Below the pieces are notes generated by a model. That model did no database searches. It saw only the letters and a list, made by a program, of their open reading frames with translations, and was not told the DNA's origin. The translations under genes were made by a program, and so were the position numbers. This document shows positions 39,901 through 54,129 of a stretch of DNA of 64,000 nt, one piece after another. The stretch is from positions 8,842,001 through 8,906,000 of the forward strand of contig NW_025062478.1 of the NCBI RefSeq assembly GCF_000002995.4, given 5' to 3'. Origin of the DNA: Brugia malayi (lineage: Eukaryota; Nematoda; Chromadorea; Rhabditida; Onchocercidae). The first letter of the stretch is position 1, and every line of letters starts with the position of its first letter.

Positions 39901-40557
39901 CAGCAAAATGTTTGAAACTTTTCCGGACATCATCGAATGCTACTTCATCAATCAGTCGTCTCAATTCTTTCAGTCCCTGAAAAAAATGATTGCATTATTG
40001 ATGGAGTAATAAACGTAAGTAATATTATAGTAAAAATGATGCCAAATCTACTTACGGTTATATTCATATCTTAAAAACCACATTCAATCTGAATTAAAAA
40101 TTGTCATAAAGACTTCAAATTTACAATGTTTTGAAAAAAATTGTACAGTCAAAAGTACATATTTAAGTCCAAAAATGGCATGTACTTTTTCCCGAGTATG
40201 TAAATCTCTTTTCGTGGTTTTTCTCAAAGCGATCTGAATTTCAGCATCAAAGAAATTCTCGTCTGCATCACGATTCTCTAACGAAGTTGTCGTAAATGGC
40301 TCACAATCACCAAATGTTACAATCTGTAGTGGATGTCCAGAATTGGTCAGTAATTCTGCAGCATGGGCACTGCTTGCTGCCTGTAAAAATTCATGAATTT
40401 TCAAATAATTCCAGTAAGCCAATTATTTGCTATACAGTACAGCTGAAACTGCTTAATACCTTTTTTCCCTTTCTACTGTAACCTTTAATCATGATAATTG
40501 TAACTGAAACAGTGACTTTACCTGAGCATTTCCTTTTCGACGTTGATGTTTGCTCAT
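28780..40557 (-). CDS. LTN1: Listerin (LTN1), RING E3 ubiquitin ligase of ribosome quality control
   Basis: A large gene with more than 20 small exons. The 5' exons close in phase: 40522-40557 (MSKHQRRKGNAQ), 40186-40380, 39785-39976, 39060-39190, 38649-38817 and 38095-38339. The N-terminal domain shows AEIQIALRKTTKRDLHTREK and helical HEAT-like repeats (FPRLAFDTTVTVRSNVIRVL). Hydrophobic helical exons continue through 29.5-38 kb. The 3' exons carry YPVDYPLSIPLIEDE and LLQLTMFLTHQ, then NGSIVDAVLMWAGNIEKHME (29086-29253). The RING domain follows: DCTICMMT, CKQCKKRFHSDCL and, in 28780-28842, YKWFDSSNQSTCPLCRASFH to the stop. The order matches human LTN1 from end to end. The enzyme ubiquitinates nascent chains stuck on 60S subunits together with NEMF. 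Internal exon ends between 29.8 and 37.6 kb were not all resolved, so total length is not stated. Confidence 0.95.
30391..30414. repeat. Poly(A) tract, 24 bases
   Basis: An uninterrupted A run on the plus strand, i.e. a T run in the transcribed orientation of the LTN1 intron. Further similar runs lie at about 30880-30907 and, as T on the plus strand, at about 39378-39400. Confidence 0.9.
31308..31343. repeat. Direct duplication CTGATAATTTCATAAGT
   Basis: Two adjacent copies of the 17-bp unit within LTN1. Confidence 0.8.
35735..35790. repeat. Perfect 26-bp inverted repeat with 4-base loop (LTN1 intron)
   Basis: The arm at 35735-35760 contains TTTCGCTGATATTAGGATAT. It is the exact reverse complement of 35765-35790, with AATA between. 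(AT)n-rich sequence follows to about 35850. It could extrude as a cruciform in DNA or fold as a hairpin in pre-mRNA. Confidence 0.9.
36239..36312. repeat. Triplicated CTCCAATATTTCTTAA motif
   Basis: Three copies of a CTCCA(A/C)TATTTCTTAA-like unit lie in an LTN1 intron. This looks like slippage or local duplication. Confidence 0.7.
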
Positions 40558-42060
40558 TGTCCTCAAAAAGCAAGGATAAGCAGAAATGTAAAAAAGAATA
40601 TGAATTGAATATGAGCGCAAAGAATATTATCCTAATGAGTTACGTTTAACTTAAACGCAACCGTACGTCCTGAAAATATTAGCTCTTCTCTTTACAATGT
40701 ATATTTTATTAGGTTAAAATTGTTCCATAAATTCGTTTTTCTAACAGAAGATAAACATGTGGTAGTAAATATATACATGTACTGTATAACGACATGCACT
40801 GCATACGGTTCCGTGTGCTACGTGTACTGAACCCTCTAATCTTCTATACTCCGTCATAACGTAAGATTAGCTTACTTACTACCCTTTCCTTTCTCCAACT
40901 TATAAAAACACGATGCGCTTTCATCAGCATCATTATGAACCTCGAATTTGCTTGTGAGAAACAAAGCAGATTGATGTTCTCTGCAAGGATATTATCGGTG
41001 ATAAGTTTGTGGTTGAAATGCAGCTCTCACTTTTAAAAATGGTAGAGCAACGTCTGTAATTTCATGCATAACACATAACGTGCTTTCAGGGAATGAAAGT
41101 AAAATAATTTCTTCCTCTCCTCTAGATAAATTAGTAATTACAGATACCACATTTCACAAACTTGAAAAAACTGATAAAATAGAAATTGTTTGCAAATACT
41201 TTGACTCATTTCAACGAAGGAGGTAAAGAGGTAAAGATGTCAGCTAGGCAGCAGAAATGTCATCACTTCGCTAATAAAATTTGTAAACAAGAGAAAAGTA
41301 ACAATCACTGAGGAAGAAATGCTTAAAATCGTACAGCTTGTAAAAATTAAGTTATCAAATGACGAAATAGAGCATTAATTACTCCAAAGAACTGACAACG
41401 TAGACTGGATACATAAAATTTTATTGCAAGTTACTAAAGACGTTTCCCTCTATACGCTATAGCATTATAGATAAGGATATTCACGTACGTGACGATGTTG
41501 TCAATTTCCAGAGCATAAAAGAGGAGATACTATCTAATACAAAATCTGATCATGCGTATTTTGTAGTGCCAAAATATGTACCTCCACTTACCTACAACAT
41601 CGCTCCTTCCCGCTCTCCTTATTCCTTACTTCACGTACTTTGTTACCACTCTCATGACTACTGAAGCCTCTAAAACGTGTGCCTCCACGTCTCCTTACGC
41701 ACGGTACCATATTCTCATGCTTCCGTCAAAAAAACGTGTATTGCATGTATCGTTGTATGCAACAAATCGTGAAAGTAGTTAGTTCTAAAGAGAACCAACA
41801 ATTTCAATTCCTTATCGTGACTTGTTCTTTTCTAATATTGTGTGAGTGTGTATAATGTATAATGCTTGTCGCATGTCTGATTTCATGACGTAGCACACGG
41901 ACGGAGTTGAATTAAGTTAGCGTATTTGTATCAGTTCTTCCTGCTTACTTTTCAAAATGACATTTTATATGTAAGGCATGTATGTCACCTTACTCTATTA
42001 GAAGTATTGATCAAGCATTCACAAAAACTGAAAATTGAATTTTTGCAAGTTGGAGAAGTG
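40558..42060. other. Divergent intergenic region between LTN1 and YIPF5
   Basis: 1.5 kb separates genes transcribed away from each other, so it should contain both promoters. I see no exon. A 68-codon frame at 41576-41782 sits in a locally C-rich stretch and has no recognisable features. Confidence 0.6.
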
Positions 42061-44202
<2,142 letters not shown>

Positions 44203-45070
44203 GTCATATCTTCTGTTGTCTTTATTAGTCTAACAGCTCGGTCATTAGTTGAAGTTACAAATTAGCTGCATTCTTCCGACATTTATTATATTGTTTTAGT
44301 TCTACTTATTGATCTTAGAGTCCGGTCTTACTTCCATTCTAGAGAAAAATAAATGAATAACAGGGAGAGATGTCTTTCATTAGTATATGCAAGAGCACTT
44401 TTTATTTTGTTTGGTCATTGGATACCTTTCATTGCTGTACAGTAATATACGTCAGTTTATATAACAAATGAAAGAGAAACTTACCGGTTGTTTTATATTT
44501 TAAGATGTAATTAGCCTGTTTTTATTTTATTAATGACAAAATTGCTATTGTACAACTTTAAATTTTTTTATATTGTAAATTAAAGATTGCTCATTTTTAT
44601 GCTTCGCATTTAAAAGTATTGTGCTATATTCATTCATATTTGAAGAAGTCAAAGTACATTTTTATTTCCTCTTTTTTGCTGCATAACTAAGCATTCATAA
44701 GTTGTTTTAGCAAATTGTAGTTGAGGGTTAGATTGTTTGATTTACGAAGTGTGATGAAGATGGTTTGCTATATCGTTGTTGCCAGCGCGACAAGTTCTAG
44801 AGTTCCCTGATTTACAGATTTAAACTACAGCGATTATTTAAGTTTAAGAGTTTCGAATATGTGTGTCAGTCTGTTGCATCGATTAATCTATGACTGCTTA
44901 TATTGGGTAAAGCTTGGGAACGCAGATTATGTGTTGAAGCTTTGCTTCGGTGTCTGCTGATGAGAACCACCGTAGTGTCTGATATTCCAAAGTTTCATCA
45001 TTTTTTTTTTCTGTTATTGCAGATTCATTGAGCAAATTTTCGACTCCAGAAAGTGCGTAGAGAGAAAGTG
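44203..45070. other. Same-strand spacer between YIPF5 and the PIH1 gene
   Basis: Holds the YIPF5 3' end (AATAAA near 44348). Just before 45022 is a TTATTGCAG acceptor with no upstream exon that I can find. This is a good candidate trans-splice site for the PIH1 mRNA: an in-frame TGA lies between it and the ATG. Confidence 0.45.
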
Positions 45071-47235
45071 ATGATTGTTGGAAGTGAACTGAGTGATACT
45101 ATTGCAAATATCAGTGAGGATGATGTGTGGATTGTGCATCCCATACCTGGTTATGTCGTTAAATTTAAGGAAGTACGGTTTTATTTTACTTGTTTGGTTT
45201 ATGTTGGTTGAGATGTACTACTAAAGTGTATTGGGTTGTTAGTGTGTACAAAGTCATATGCCTAAAATTTAGTTATAACGTATATATATATTCTGTGATT
45301 ACATCTGAAATTTATTTTAGCATCACTTTTAATGCTAAATGAAGCTTATTACATTAAAAGCATTATAACTCCAGAAAGCATTTATCGTCTTTTTTTTTTT
45401 TTTTTTTGAAGGTAAATTCCAATTGTCGCACGCTGTTTATGAAAGAGAAATGCAAACTTTTTTTAAATATCTGTCATTGCATGCAGTTACCTCCTCCAGA
45501 AGATCTCAGTGAGGTGTTTTTTTTTTTTTTTTTTTTTTGCTACCAGATGAATTGTAAGTCTGTAATGTGTGATACAAATGGCATTTGATAATTCGTTATA
45601 CAAAAGACTAAGACTTGTAGATACAGTCAGATTTTGTATCGACTTGATTTTCTTTTTGATAAGTGGCTGAAAACTGTAGGAAAATAAAATTTTCTGAATC
45701 AGCTATAGACAGAGCGGATATCAATAGCGATTCCCATTGAACTTTTTTTTCGTTGATGAAGCGAATTTTTTAATTCTTTTTTTCTAAGAAAAATTGCAGG
45801 ACGAAGTTGCAAAATTGTTGGATTCAAGTGATCCGTCAAAGTATCGCATACCATTATGTGTTGGTGATGTTGAAGTGGTTTTAGACAGAAAAGGAGAAGA
45901 TTCTGTAAAGGTGATGCTCATTTGATAGTTGGAAGCAGGTATCATAGGTATATCTTAGGACCGTACTTGTGACTTGTTTCATTATAAGTGGGTTTCATGG
46001 CTTATTTCTTTCATTTACAGTTGATCTCTTTCTTTTATTCGTTCATATGATTAAGGATAATAAAGATTCTGTCATTCTTGATTTATGATTTCATTTTCAA
46101 CGTTGTCCATGTTTTAGATAGATGTGATCGTTAACTCTACTTTTTATTTGGTGCAGCTCGAAAAAAGTGAATTTTTTCGACAGTTATTGCTACTGGTTAT
46201 TTCAGAAGCAGTTGAGAAGAAGCATGATATTACGATCGATGTAAAGGTGTGTTTTTCAGAAATTATTTTTTAAGTTTTATCCATATTGACGCATTATTCC
46301 TCTTGCTAAATATTAATATTATATCAGCATCCCAAATTTGCTACCGAGGTTGCATCACAAATTTATTGAGAAGTTTCTCAATCTTTCATTTTTGATCGCT
46401 TGTCTCATTGGTGCAGTGTCTTTCCTAGTTCGTTAGACTCTTTATATTCAGGGAGCGATTAAATTAAAAAATCGAAAGTGTGTGGGTGATTTGAGTGCTC
46501 AGAGAATACGAAAAAAACCGCGAGAAGCATTTATAAGAGAAGTAGAATCAGTAAAGCAATCAGAAGGACCGATCCATGAGGTACCAAACTTTTCTATTGC
46601 TCTTCATTAGTTTTCATATTTCCGGGTACTCAACGCCTGTGTGTATATTGTATATATACATAGGCGTAAAGGACTTCACGGTTTTCATCAATGATTAATA
46701 AATATTGTGTAAAAACATGAAAAAAAAAGACATGATTGTTGAATGAAAAGTTCTAAACTTAATCTTTATGGTGTATATTTTGTAGAATTTGATTTGTGAA
46801 TCAGTTGCAGCAATATTGTCTTCCAAAGAATTGCCTACTTATTCTTCGAGACGGCAGACAACTGGAGGTGAACTTGAAGCTTGCTAGTGTGGTACCATCG
46901 ATAAAAAATACTGACAGGTTGTTGTAAATTTTATTATTACAATAAGAGAATGCTCTGCAAAAATTATAAGATCAAAATAAGTAATATTTAAATCAGGAGT
47001 TTAAGTACGAATTCCAGTATAATATAGAATGTGAAATTCCAGCAATTTCAATTTATGTATAGTGCTTTCTAGGTTGAATGTTCGGATGAATGACGATCAT
47101 TTGTTAATCATACTTGATCGGAAACAAACAATCTTGGATATTTATTTTCCGGTAAAAGTAGACTATAAAAGAGTAGAAGCAAAACTATTGTTAGATGAAG
47201 GAATACTGCGGATTCTAACTCCTGTTATTTGGTGA
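45071..47235 (+). CDS. PIH1D1: PIH1-domain protein, PIH1D1-like, about 267 aa
   Basis: Seven exons: 45071-45172, 45412-45513, 45800-45910, 46157-46246, 46452-46580, 46811-46917 and 47073-47235, total 268 codons (human PIH1D1 290 aa). The PIH domain runs from HPIPGYVVKFKE through KLFLNICHCMQLPPPEDLSE, EVAKLLDSSDPSKYRIPLCV and SEFFRQLLLLVISEAVEKKH to KLKNRKCVGDLSAQRIRK. The C-terminal half (LLILRDGRQLEVNLKL, DIYFPVKVDYKRVEAKLL) is the CS-like beta domain. PIH1D1 is the adaptor subunit of R2TP (RUVBL1/2, RPAP3), which with Hsp90 assembles snoRNPs, RNA polymerase II and PIKK kinases. Assignment to PIH1D1 rather than the axonemal PIH proteins rests on length and domain order. Sixth-exon acceptor: I chose TTGCAG before 46811 because it alone keeps the CS frame. 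Confidence 0.85.
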
Positions 47236-48346
47236 CCCCTGTTTGTTGTTATTATCTTTTCTTTAGGGAAGAAATTGATTATTTTTAGTCCTTTGTTTTG
47301 AATTTCAAACACGCTGTTGTTTCATCTGTACATCTTAGAGACACTATTGGAAACTAATTTTTCTGAAAAAACTGAACATTGAAATAAAGGTTGATAATTA
47401 GAGAAAAGAACTGCTTCAAAAGAAAACTACCTAATTTATTAACAAATTAGGTAATTTTTTTCTTTCTATTTTATTTTTAACATCTGCGCCTTCTTCCCAG
47501 TCATTTATTGAAATTCTGAACGCATGGTTTCTTGTTGTAGGGCTAAATTAATGGTATCTAAAAGGATTTTATAGTAGCAGCTACTGATGCTATAATGTCC
47601 TTCCAAGTAACGGCATCTCAATTCTGTTTAATTGCACTTTAGTTTACAAGAAAAAAGGTAACTGTAAAGTGATCCATGTGGTAATCTTTCGGTTTAACCT
47701 CATCCTGTTTTACTGTATATTTGAATATTTTTCTATAACTTATGTTCGATTTTGAGATGTATAATAAATGATTACACAAAATCCCCAAATTCTATGCCAG
47801 ATGAAATAATATTATTTTATTTTATTGAAGGAACAATTTCCTTCGTTTACTTTTATTACAATATTGCTGAAGAAAGGAACTGTTTAAATCATGTTAAAGA
47901 GAAATGTCTTAAGTTGATTGCTGCCAAAAGAAAAATTCTTTTTTCTTCTTTGAAATATTTGATTTCAAATATTCATTTCACTTTTAATGATATATTTAAT
48001 ATTTTGATATTTGAAGATTGGAAGAATTATAAAAATTTGAAGTACAACTTTTTTCTGACCGCTAGTTTTCTTAGAATGATTTGAGATGTCTAAATTTGAG
48101 ACTTAATGGATAAATATAGTATAAACAATATAGTTGTTTAATGTGTGTTTAGTTGCTACAATCTTGCAAATGGAATAAGCTCACTTTTGGGACCTTTTGT
48201 TGCATCTATGAGTTTTGTAATAAGTCTGATGCAGGTCTTGATAACGCTGATTGCAACGTGCGCACTTAAATAATGCATGACTTAGCATATCAGGAATAGT
48301 TCCTTAAATCGGATTGACTAGAATCTCAGTTTATAATACTGCAAAC
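47236..48346. other. Same-strand spacer between PIH1 and LDHD
   Basis: A+T-rich. A short hairpin (ACCTAATTT/AAATTAGGT around 47428-47455) lies about 200 bases after the PIH1 stop. A plus-strand open frame of 110 codons lies at 47752-48084; it is rich in Ile, Phe, Asn and Lys with no recognisable domain. I do not call it a gene. Confidence 0.4.
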
Positions 48347-51300
48347 ATGCTACTTAGTCGCCGTTTATTCAGCATGGTAATTTTTCATTCTGAATATTTT
48401 ATTGCAAAAATCATTTTTTTTATCATCTTTCTGGGAAAAATATTTTTTATCAAAAAAATATTTTTTGATAAAAAATATTTTTCCATTATTCAAGGTGACT
48501 TTGTTTTTTTTTTTTTCGTTCTAACAAAATTAGAAATAAGAAACGAATTGAGAGGTAAACCAGCTTAGATTTGAAGACATTTTTTATTGTTCGTTGCAGT
48601 TTATTTCTCCATTGCCAAAATTTAGGTATAGAAATTCGAAAATAAAGTTTTAATACCTCTTCAGTTTTAATACCTAAGTGAGCTGTAGTTTAAAGTTCGA
48701 TACTTCACTTTGAGTGCTTATAATTAAAATATTCTGAAATTGTTATCCCAGGTGAGTCAACCCTTCATTGCACAATTGGAACGTGTTTTGGGTAAGGAAG
48801 CTGTTAAAATAGCTACTGGAGAACCGAGCGAAAATTCATATGATCGGAGACGTCGCATGTATGTTTTCAAAAAATTGTAATTTATTGCTTTTCCTTTTCC
48901 GTTCCTTTACATCTCACAACTTCAGGATATATTTATTTGAGGTTTGAACTTAAGCTTCCATTCAAATGTTTTGTACATTTCATTGTTGTTTATGGTAAAC
49001 TGTAGTTTACTGTGAGTTCGGTTTTTTAACATGGAACGTTCCTTTTTATTTTTTTACACGATTTATAATACTATAGAATTCATTTTCATAAAGTGTTTTG
49101 TTTTATTTTCTTAAGTGTGATAATAGCATATACTTAAATAGATTTTAGAGGGAGAGCTCCGGATGTGATTGTAGTGCCTAAAGATGTTGGACAAGTTAGT
49201 TCTGTATTGAAGATGTGTAATGAGGATAGTATTCCAGTGATACCGTTTAGTACAACTACTGGTTTAGATGGTTTTTCGAACACGCTCCAGGTTTATTATT
49301 TCACGAGTATTTTCTTGCAATATTTATTTTATTTAGTAAAAATTATTGTTTCAGATTAACTGTGAACCTAAGAGTTGTTTAAATGTTTCTCCTTTTAGAC
49401 TGAAAGTTATAGGATAGTTTTTCAGGGTGGTGTATTCATCGATTTGATGTCGATGGATAAGATCGTGGAAGTAAACATGGGTGATTTCAATTGTACTGTT
49501 GAACCGGGCGTAACCCATGAGACACTGAACCAACATTTACACACTACAGGCCTTTGGTTTCCTGGAGGTATGTTTATACTAAACTACCAAGCTACTGGTT
49601 TTAAAAGGAAGTTAATGTTAACTTTTTTTGAACATGGTTTGAAATGAGCGTTAGACTTGCAGATTTGGGTGCTGATGCGTCCATATGTGGTATGGCTGCT
49701 ACGAACGCAAGTGGTTCAAATTCAGCACGATATGGTACTATGGCTCAAAATGTTTTGAACTTAGAGGTGTCTTTCCTTTTTTCGGTTAATTTTATAATTT
49801 ATCAACTGAATGAGATTTTTTTTTTTTAAATAGTATAATCACTCAGTGTTATTATAGGTCGTTCTATCTAATGGCAACGTAATGTACACTGCTGGAAAAG
49901 ATAGGCGACCAAGGTAAGTTTATTTGTTTTGAAGAAAGGATGTGTTAGTTTAACTGTATTGCTTTACTAAGAAGTCGTAGACCGTTATCCTCCTATTACT
50001 TCTTAGTATTAATGATCCGATTTAAAAAAAGACTTACAAGAAATAATCATCAGGAAATCAGCAGCAGGTTATAACTTGACGAAACTTTTCGTGGGTTCTA
50101 AAGGTACACTGGGAGTAATAACGCAGACTGCAGTACGATTGTATGCAAGGCCAGCAGTATGTAGTGTCGCAGTTTGCCCATTTCGAACAGTAGACAAAGC
50201 TATTGAAGCGGTCGTTGCTACTTTGCAGTGTTCTGTACCAATTGCAAAGATAGGTATCTTAATAATTTACGTATTTCGTCGTATTAATATTTTATAACCA
50301 CTATTTGTACACTAGATGGTCCAAATTTTTGTCCTTGAAGAAGAGTGATACTGTGGAGTTACTTCGGATTCAGGCAAGAACTCGCTTTCATAGAAGAAAC
50401 TAAAACAATATTATCACCAGTGATAGCTTTGATCTTTCAAAAACTTTCCACTACTTTTGTCTTTTCGATTTTACTACAATTCTACAAAATCTTGCAGAAT
50501 TCTTGGATGCTGCTACAGTGGCGGCTTGTAATCGCTACAGTAAACTAACACTTGTTGAATCACCCACTCTTTTCTTGGAATTTCACGGTAATTCCGAAGC
50601 GGAAGTAGCCGAACAGGCAAGCCTCGTTGGTAATTCCTTGAACCGATGTTTCATTTTTCCACAGCTATGCGTCTCTTCTTTCATATGATCAGAACTAGCT
50701 CACAGTTTATGATTGGTATAGTTGACATTTATTTATACTACTAAAGTAGAACATTCAGCAATGATGCATAAACTTTTAAGTAGGAAAATTACACTTACAG
50801 AAGAATACATTTAAAAAAAAGAAGCAGAAAAAAGTCTAGAAAAAGGGTGGACTTGATTGGCCGACTTCTGATAATTACGAAATACGTAAAAGAATGATGT
50901 TTTTTGTTTGGTAGAAGAAATATTCGCCAGTAATGATGGAAGAGAGTTCAATTGGTGTCATGCGCCTGAGGAGCAGAAAAAAATTTGGAGTTCTCTTCAT
51001 TCTGTCTATTACGCTATTTTATCAGAGAAAAATAATGTTAAGGTAAGTCTCAGATCTTTTCATTCCATTTTCTAATTTGATTGTTTTCCTAATAAACACT
51101 TGAACTTGATAGTCCACAAGTTTAAATGTTTACTATGAAAAAGATTAATTTTAAACGTTTATGAAACTTTTTTCACATTCTAAATGTCATATTGTTTGCT
51201 GTTTATAGATTGTTCATTGTTTGTATTGATTTTGTTTTAAAAAATCTACTTAAAAGAAAAGTTTTGAAATGAGGTTGAACTTAAATGAAGTTGGATAGCT

Positions 51301-52400
51301 GCTTTTTATGTCTGGAAGGCCATATTAATGAGCAAGATCAATTTAAATCATTTTAGTACTAGTGATCAATTTTTGAAGTTATTGAGATTATCCTTGAGTT
51401 GAATTTTTCTGATTATACCAGATTTTTTTTTTTCTCTTTGAATAATTTTATTTCAGGGTTTCACAATACACTTCTCTTTACCTACATCTGCATTGGCTAA
51501 AGCTGTCTCTGAGACAAGGAAGGATATTGACGAATCAGGCATTTTTGGTTTGTTTTTTGTTTTTTGTTTTTCAGTCCTAATAATGATGTTTGTTGGTAGA
51601 ACTTTTCATGGTATTGCATTTCATTTTATGTTTGAAAGTCAGGATTGTTGGAGTACAAAGACAGAGAATTTTGAGGTTTGGATGATTTTGGCGTTCTCGA
51701 CTCCTTTTATCATAAAGTTCCGTTCGAATAAATTCAATTCTCAGCTTTTTCCTTTGAGATTTCGTATCAAGGGCATTTATTTAATTTCATTTTCTAACTA
51801 TCTTCTGGTTCTATGTTTCAGGAGCACTAGTGGGTCACGTTGGTGATGGCAGCTTCCATTGCATCTTTCTAGTCGATGATTCAAATCAGGACGAGATGAA
51901 AATGATTCGGGAACTATCAGATCGTATTGTCAAGTATTATTTTAAACAATTTATTATACTTTGTATATTTTGTATATATAATTTACTTTGAAAAGACTTA
52001 CGAAGATTATTACTTTAACTCGTAATAAATTTTTTACGACATTTATTGAGGTATGTGTGACGTTTGAAGCTTTGATGCGTTTGATGAATTCAGTTTTGTT
52101 CCATATCTGTTTTTTCTTAGTAATAGAAGAAACTGAAAATTAACTTAGGCGAATACGGATATTACGGCATTATTTTGAATCAGTATCACTGGGAAATAAA
52201 CTTATAGTTAAATGATCTATTTTAGGCGTACATTAGCATCAGGTGGTTCATGTACAGATGAACATGGAATTGGAATTAGTAAAAGAAAGTACTTGGAAAA
52301 TGAATATGGTGAGGTAGCAGTGAACACGATGATTGCTATCAAAAAAGCATTGGATCCGAAGGGGATCATGAATCCAAACGAATTGTTCACGAAAAACTAA
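48347..52400 (+). CDS. LDHD: Mitochondrial D-lactate dehydrogenase-like FAD oxidoreductase, about 472 aa
   Basis: Twelve exons close in frame to 473 codons: 48347-48376, 48752-48858, 49149-49290, 49426-49567, 49663-49766, 49858-49913, 50054-50253, 50498-50629, 50915-51042, 51457-51547, 51822-51933 and 52226-52400. The N-terminus [10 protein letters not shown] is a likely mitochondrial targeting peptide. The FAD domain (VAO/PCMH type) includes [91 protein letters not shown]. The substrate domain has [34 protein letters not shown] and [14 protein letters not shown], ending [15 protein letters not shown]. The enzyme oxidises D-lactate and other D-2-hydroxyacids. Three normally conserved spots are altered: the FAD loop reads [11 protein letters not shown], the segment aligned with STDVCVP reads TIHFSLP, and TGEHGIG reads TDEHGIG. 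Activity or specificity may therefore differ from human LDHD. AATAAA near 52725 could be its poly(A) signal. Confidence 0.92.
48434..48484. repeat. Perfect 24-bp inverted repeat with 3-base loop (LDHD intron 1)
   Basis: The arm at 48434-48457 (GGAAAAATATTTTTTATC, then A6) is the exact reverse complement of 48461-48484, with ATA between. The composition is almost pure A/T. Confidence 0.85.
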
Positions 52401-52850
52401 TTTTATTTCATCCTTTCAAATTATCTGGAAAATATATTTGTTATTATTGCATATCTTCTCTATTTTAAATAATTTGACGTGGGTAATGAGGAAATAATGC
52501 TAATTTCAGAAAACTTAATTACCATATCAGCAGAACTTTAATGATTATTTTGTCAATTGTTATATTGGATTCTAATTCCTACGAGTCTCCTTATCTAAAT
52601 GCTGGCTTTAATTAAACCTCTAAAATTGCTACAATCTTGATAAATAATTACAATTGCTATTATTAGTATGACGAGTCTTTCCTTTTTTTAACTGTGTTCT
52701 TTCAGAGTTCATTTAAAAAGAGGCAATAAAACGACGCCATTTAAGCTTTTTGGAGTGATATGTCCATTCGTACTTAAACGGTTAGGTTCTTACCGAAACA
52801 GTTATCTATTAGGACGATACTATCAGACAGTTATGATTTATCAAACTACT

Positions 52851-53166
52851 TCACGAGAAAATACCATGCCATTCCCATCACTAGTGCAATTTGAATGCAA
52901 GAGTACCCTCGAAATTAAAAACTCTTGCGCCTCAGAATATTATTTATCACATCAGGTCATATCAGCTATATGCTTGTCTTTGTCAATTTCAATTCACAGG
53001 CGCGTCATCGAACTTGCTGTCAAATTGTACTACACTGAACCCAGTGCCAATGCTCCAGTTGAGTAAAGTTGCAGAAGCTTGTGATAAGATGTTAGAGTGT
53101 GATGGTTATTCCAATGAAAAGATAAAGTGCCAAGTTTGTAGAATATTTCGGGTTCTTAGAAAGTGA
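52851..53166 (+). CDS. Possible small Cys-containing protein, uncertain
   Basis: Low-confidence candidate. A frame ending in TGA at 53166 reads ACDKMLECDGYSNEKIKC, then CRIFRVLRK, and is open back to at least 52891. An adjacent frame from 52830 also stays open through about 53066, with an acceptor-like TTCACAG near 52999. The residue mix, with acidic and basic residues and four Cys near the end, looks more protein-like than the flanking frames, but I recognise no family and cannot fix the start or splicing. It could be a decayed gene or noncoding. Confidence 0.2.
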
Positions 53167-53360
53167 ACTTTAACGAAGATAAGGAGATTTCGCGATGAGG
53201 AAGATTAGTTTAATGTTTGAGAAATCAGAAAATATATTTCCTATTCCGATTCAGTAACTTTCGGTGGGTATACACATATAAATCATCTGGATTTTTTTCT
53301 TGCCTTTTTAGCCAGAATTATTTGGTCATCTTAAAATTTAAGACATTAAGCATTCATCAT

Positions 53361-53394
53361 TTATATTATTCCCATCGAAGTGGGAATAATATAA
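53361..53394. repeat. Hairpin, 14-bp perfect stem and 6-base loop
   Basis: TTATATTATTCCCA at 53361-53374 pairs with TGGGAATAATATAA at 53381-53394; the loop is TCGAAG. Confidence 0.85.
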
Positions 53395-54129
53395 TTTTTG
53401 ATCTCTTTATTACGGGAATGAGGAAGCATTGCGAAAATTTGCTGGTAGCTCTTGGGAACACTGGAACATTATTGTTTTAGGAGGAAGATAATGTTATATT
53501 CCAAGAAATTGTATAGGTAGGCTAAATTTTCAAATAACACTGCAATTAATTATCATACCATTCCCATATTGCATATATAAAATTATCATATATATGAAAA
53601 ACCGAGATATTACAACTAAATATTTTTGGTGGAATGAATGTAATGTCCAGGGATCGTTTTTATTAATTTTGGTTAAAAGTAGACTTAAAGAGTTGAAATC
53701 AAGGAATAAATCATACTAAGCATTTAATAGAACAAAACACTGTTGTAAAAATTTTCACTATAAACACAAAGATCAGAGAAATTCGGCTTCACGTGTGAAA
53801 TTGTTGAGGTATACATAATAATATAGCATCTTAGATTGTCATTGATGACTGCAATGATAGAATGATGAAGATCAATTCATCCTTTCATTGACTGATCGTC
53901 GATTGACTAGTCCACTGATCTTCTTTCCATCAAATCAAAGTGACTTTAACAGCTTTTACATCATTGGCAACGTTTCTCACTCTTTACTCTCTTCCTATAA
54001 TAGATGAAATGAAAACAAAATATCTTTGTTATAAAAATCAAATGTATTGGAAAAGAATCGAAATTATAAAAGCATTTTAAATGAAGGCAAAGATTATAAA
54101 GGAAATATTGAATGAAGAGAATAATACAA

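Larger units (their letters stand above)
52401..54129. other. Convergent region between LDHD and the GPCR gene
   Basis: Includes a weak candidate coding stretch (52851-53166, listed separately), a 14-bp stem hairpin at 53361-53394, and an alternative last GPCR exon ending at about 53984. The rest is unassigned A+T-rich sequence. Confidence 0.4.

Noticed and set aside
47752..48084. 110-codon plus-strand open frame
   Set aside because: Composition is what A+T-rich DNA gives (Ile, Phe, Lys, Asn), with no motif and no clear neighbours; kept only as a note.
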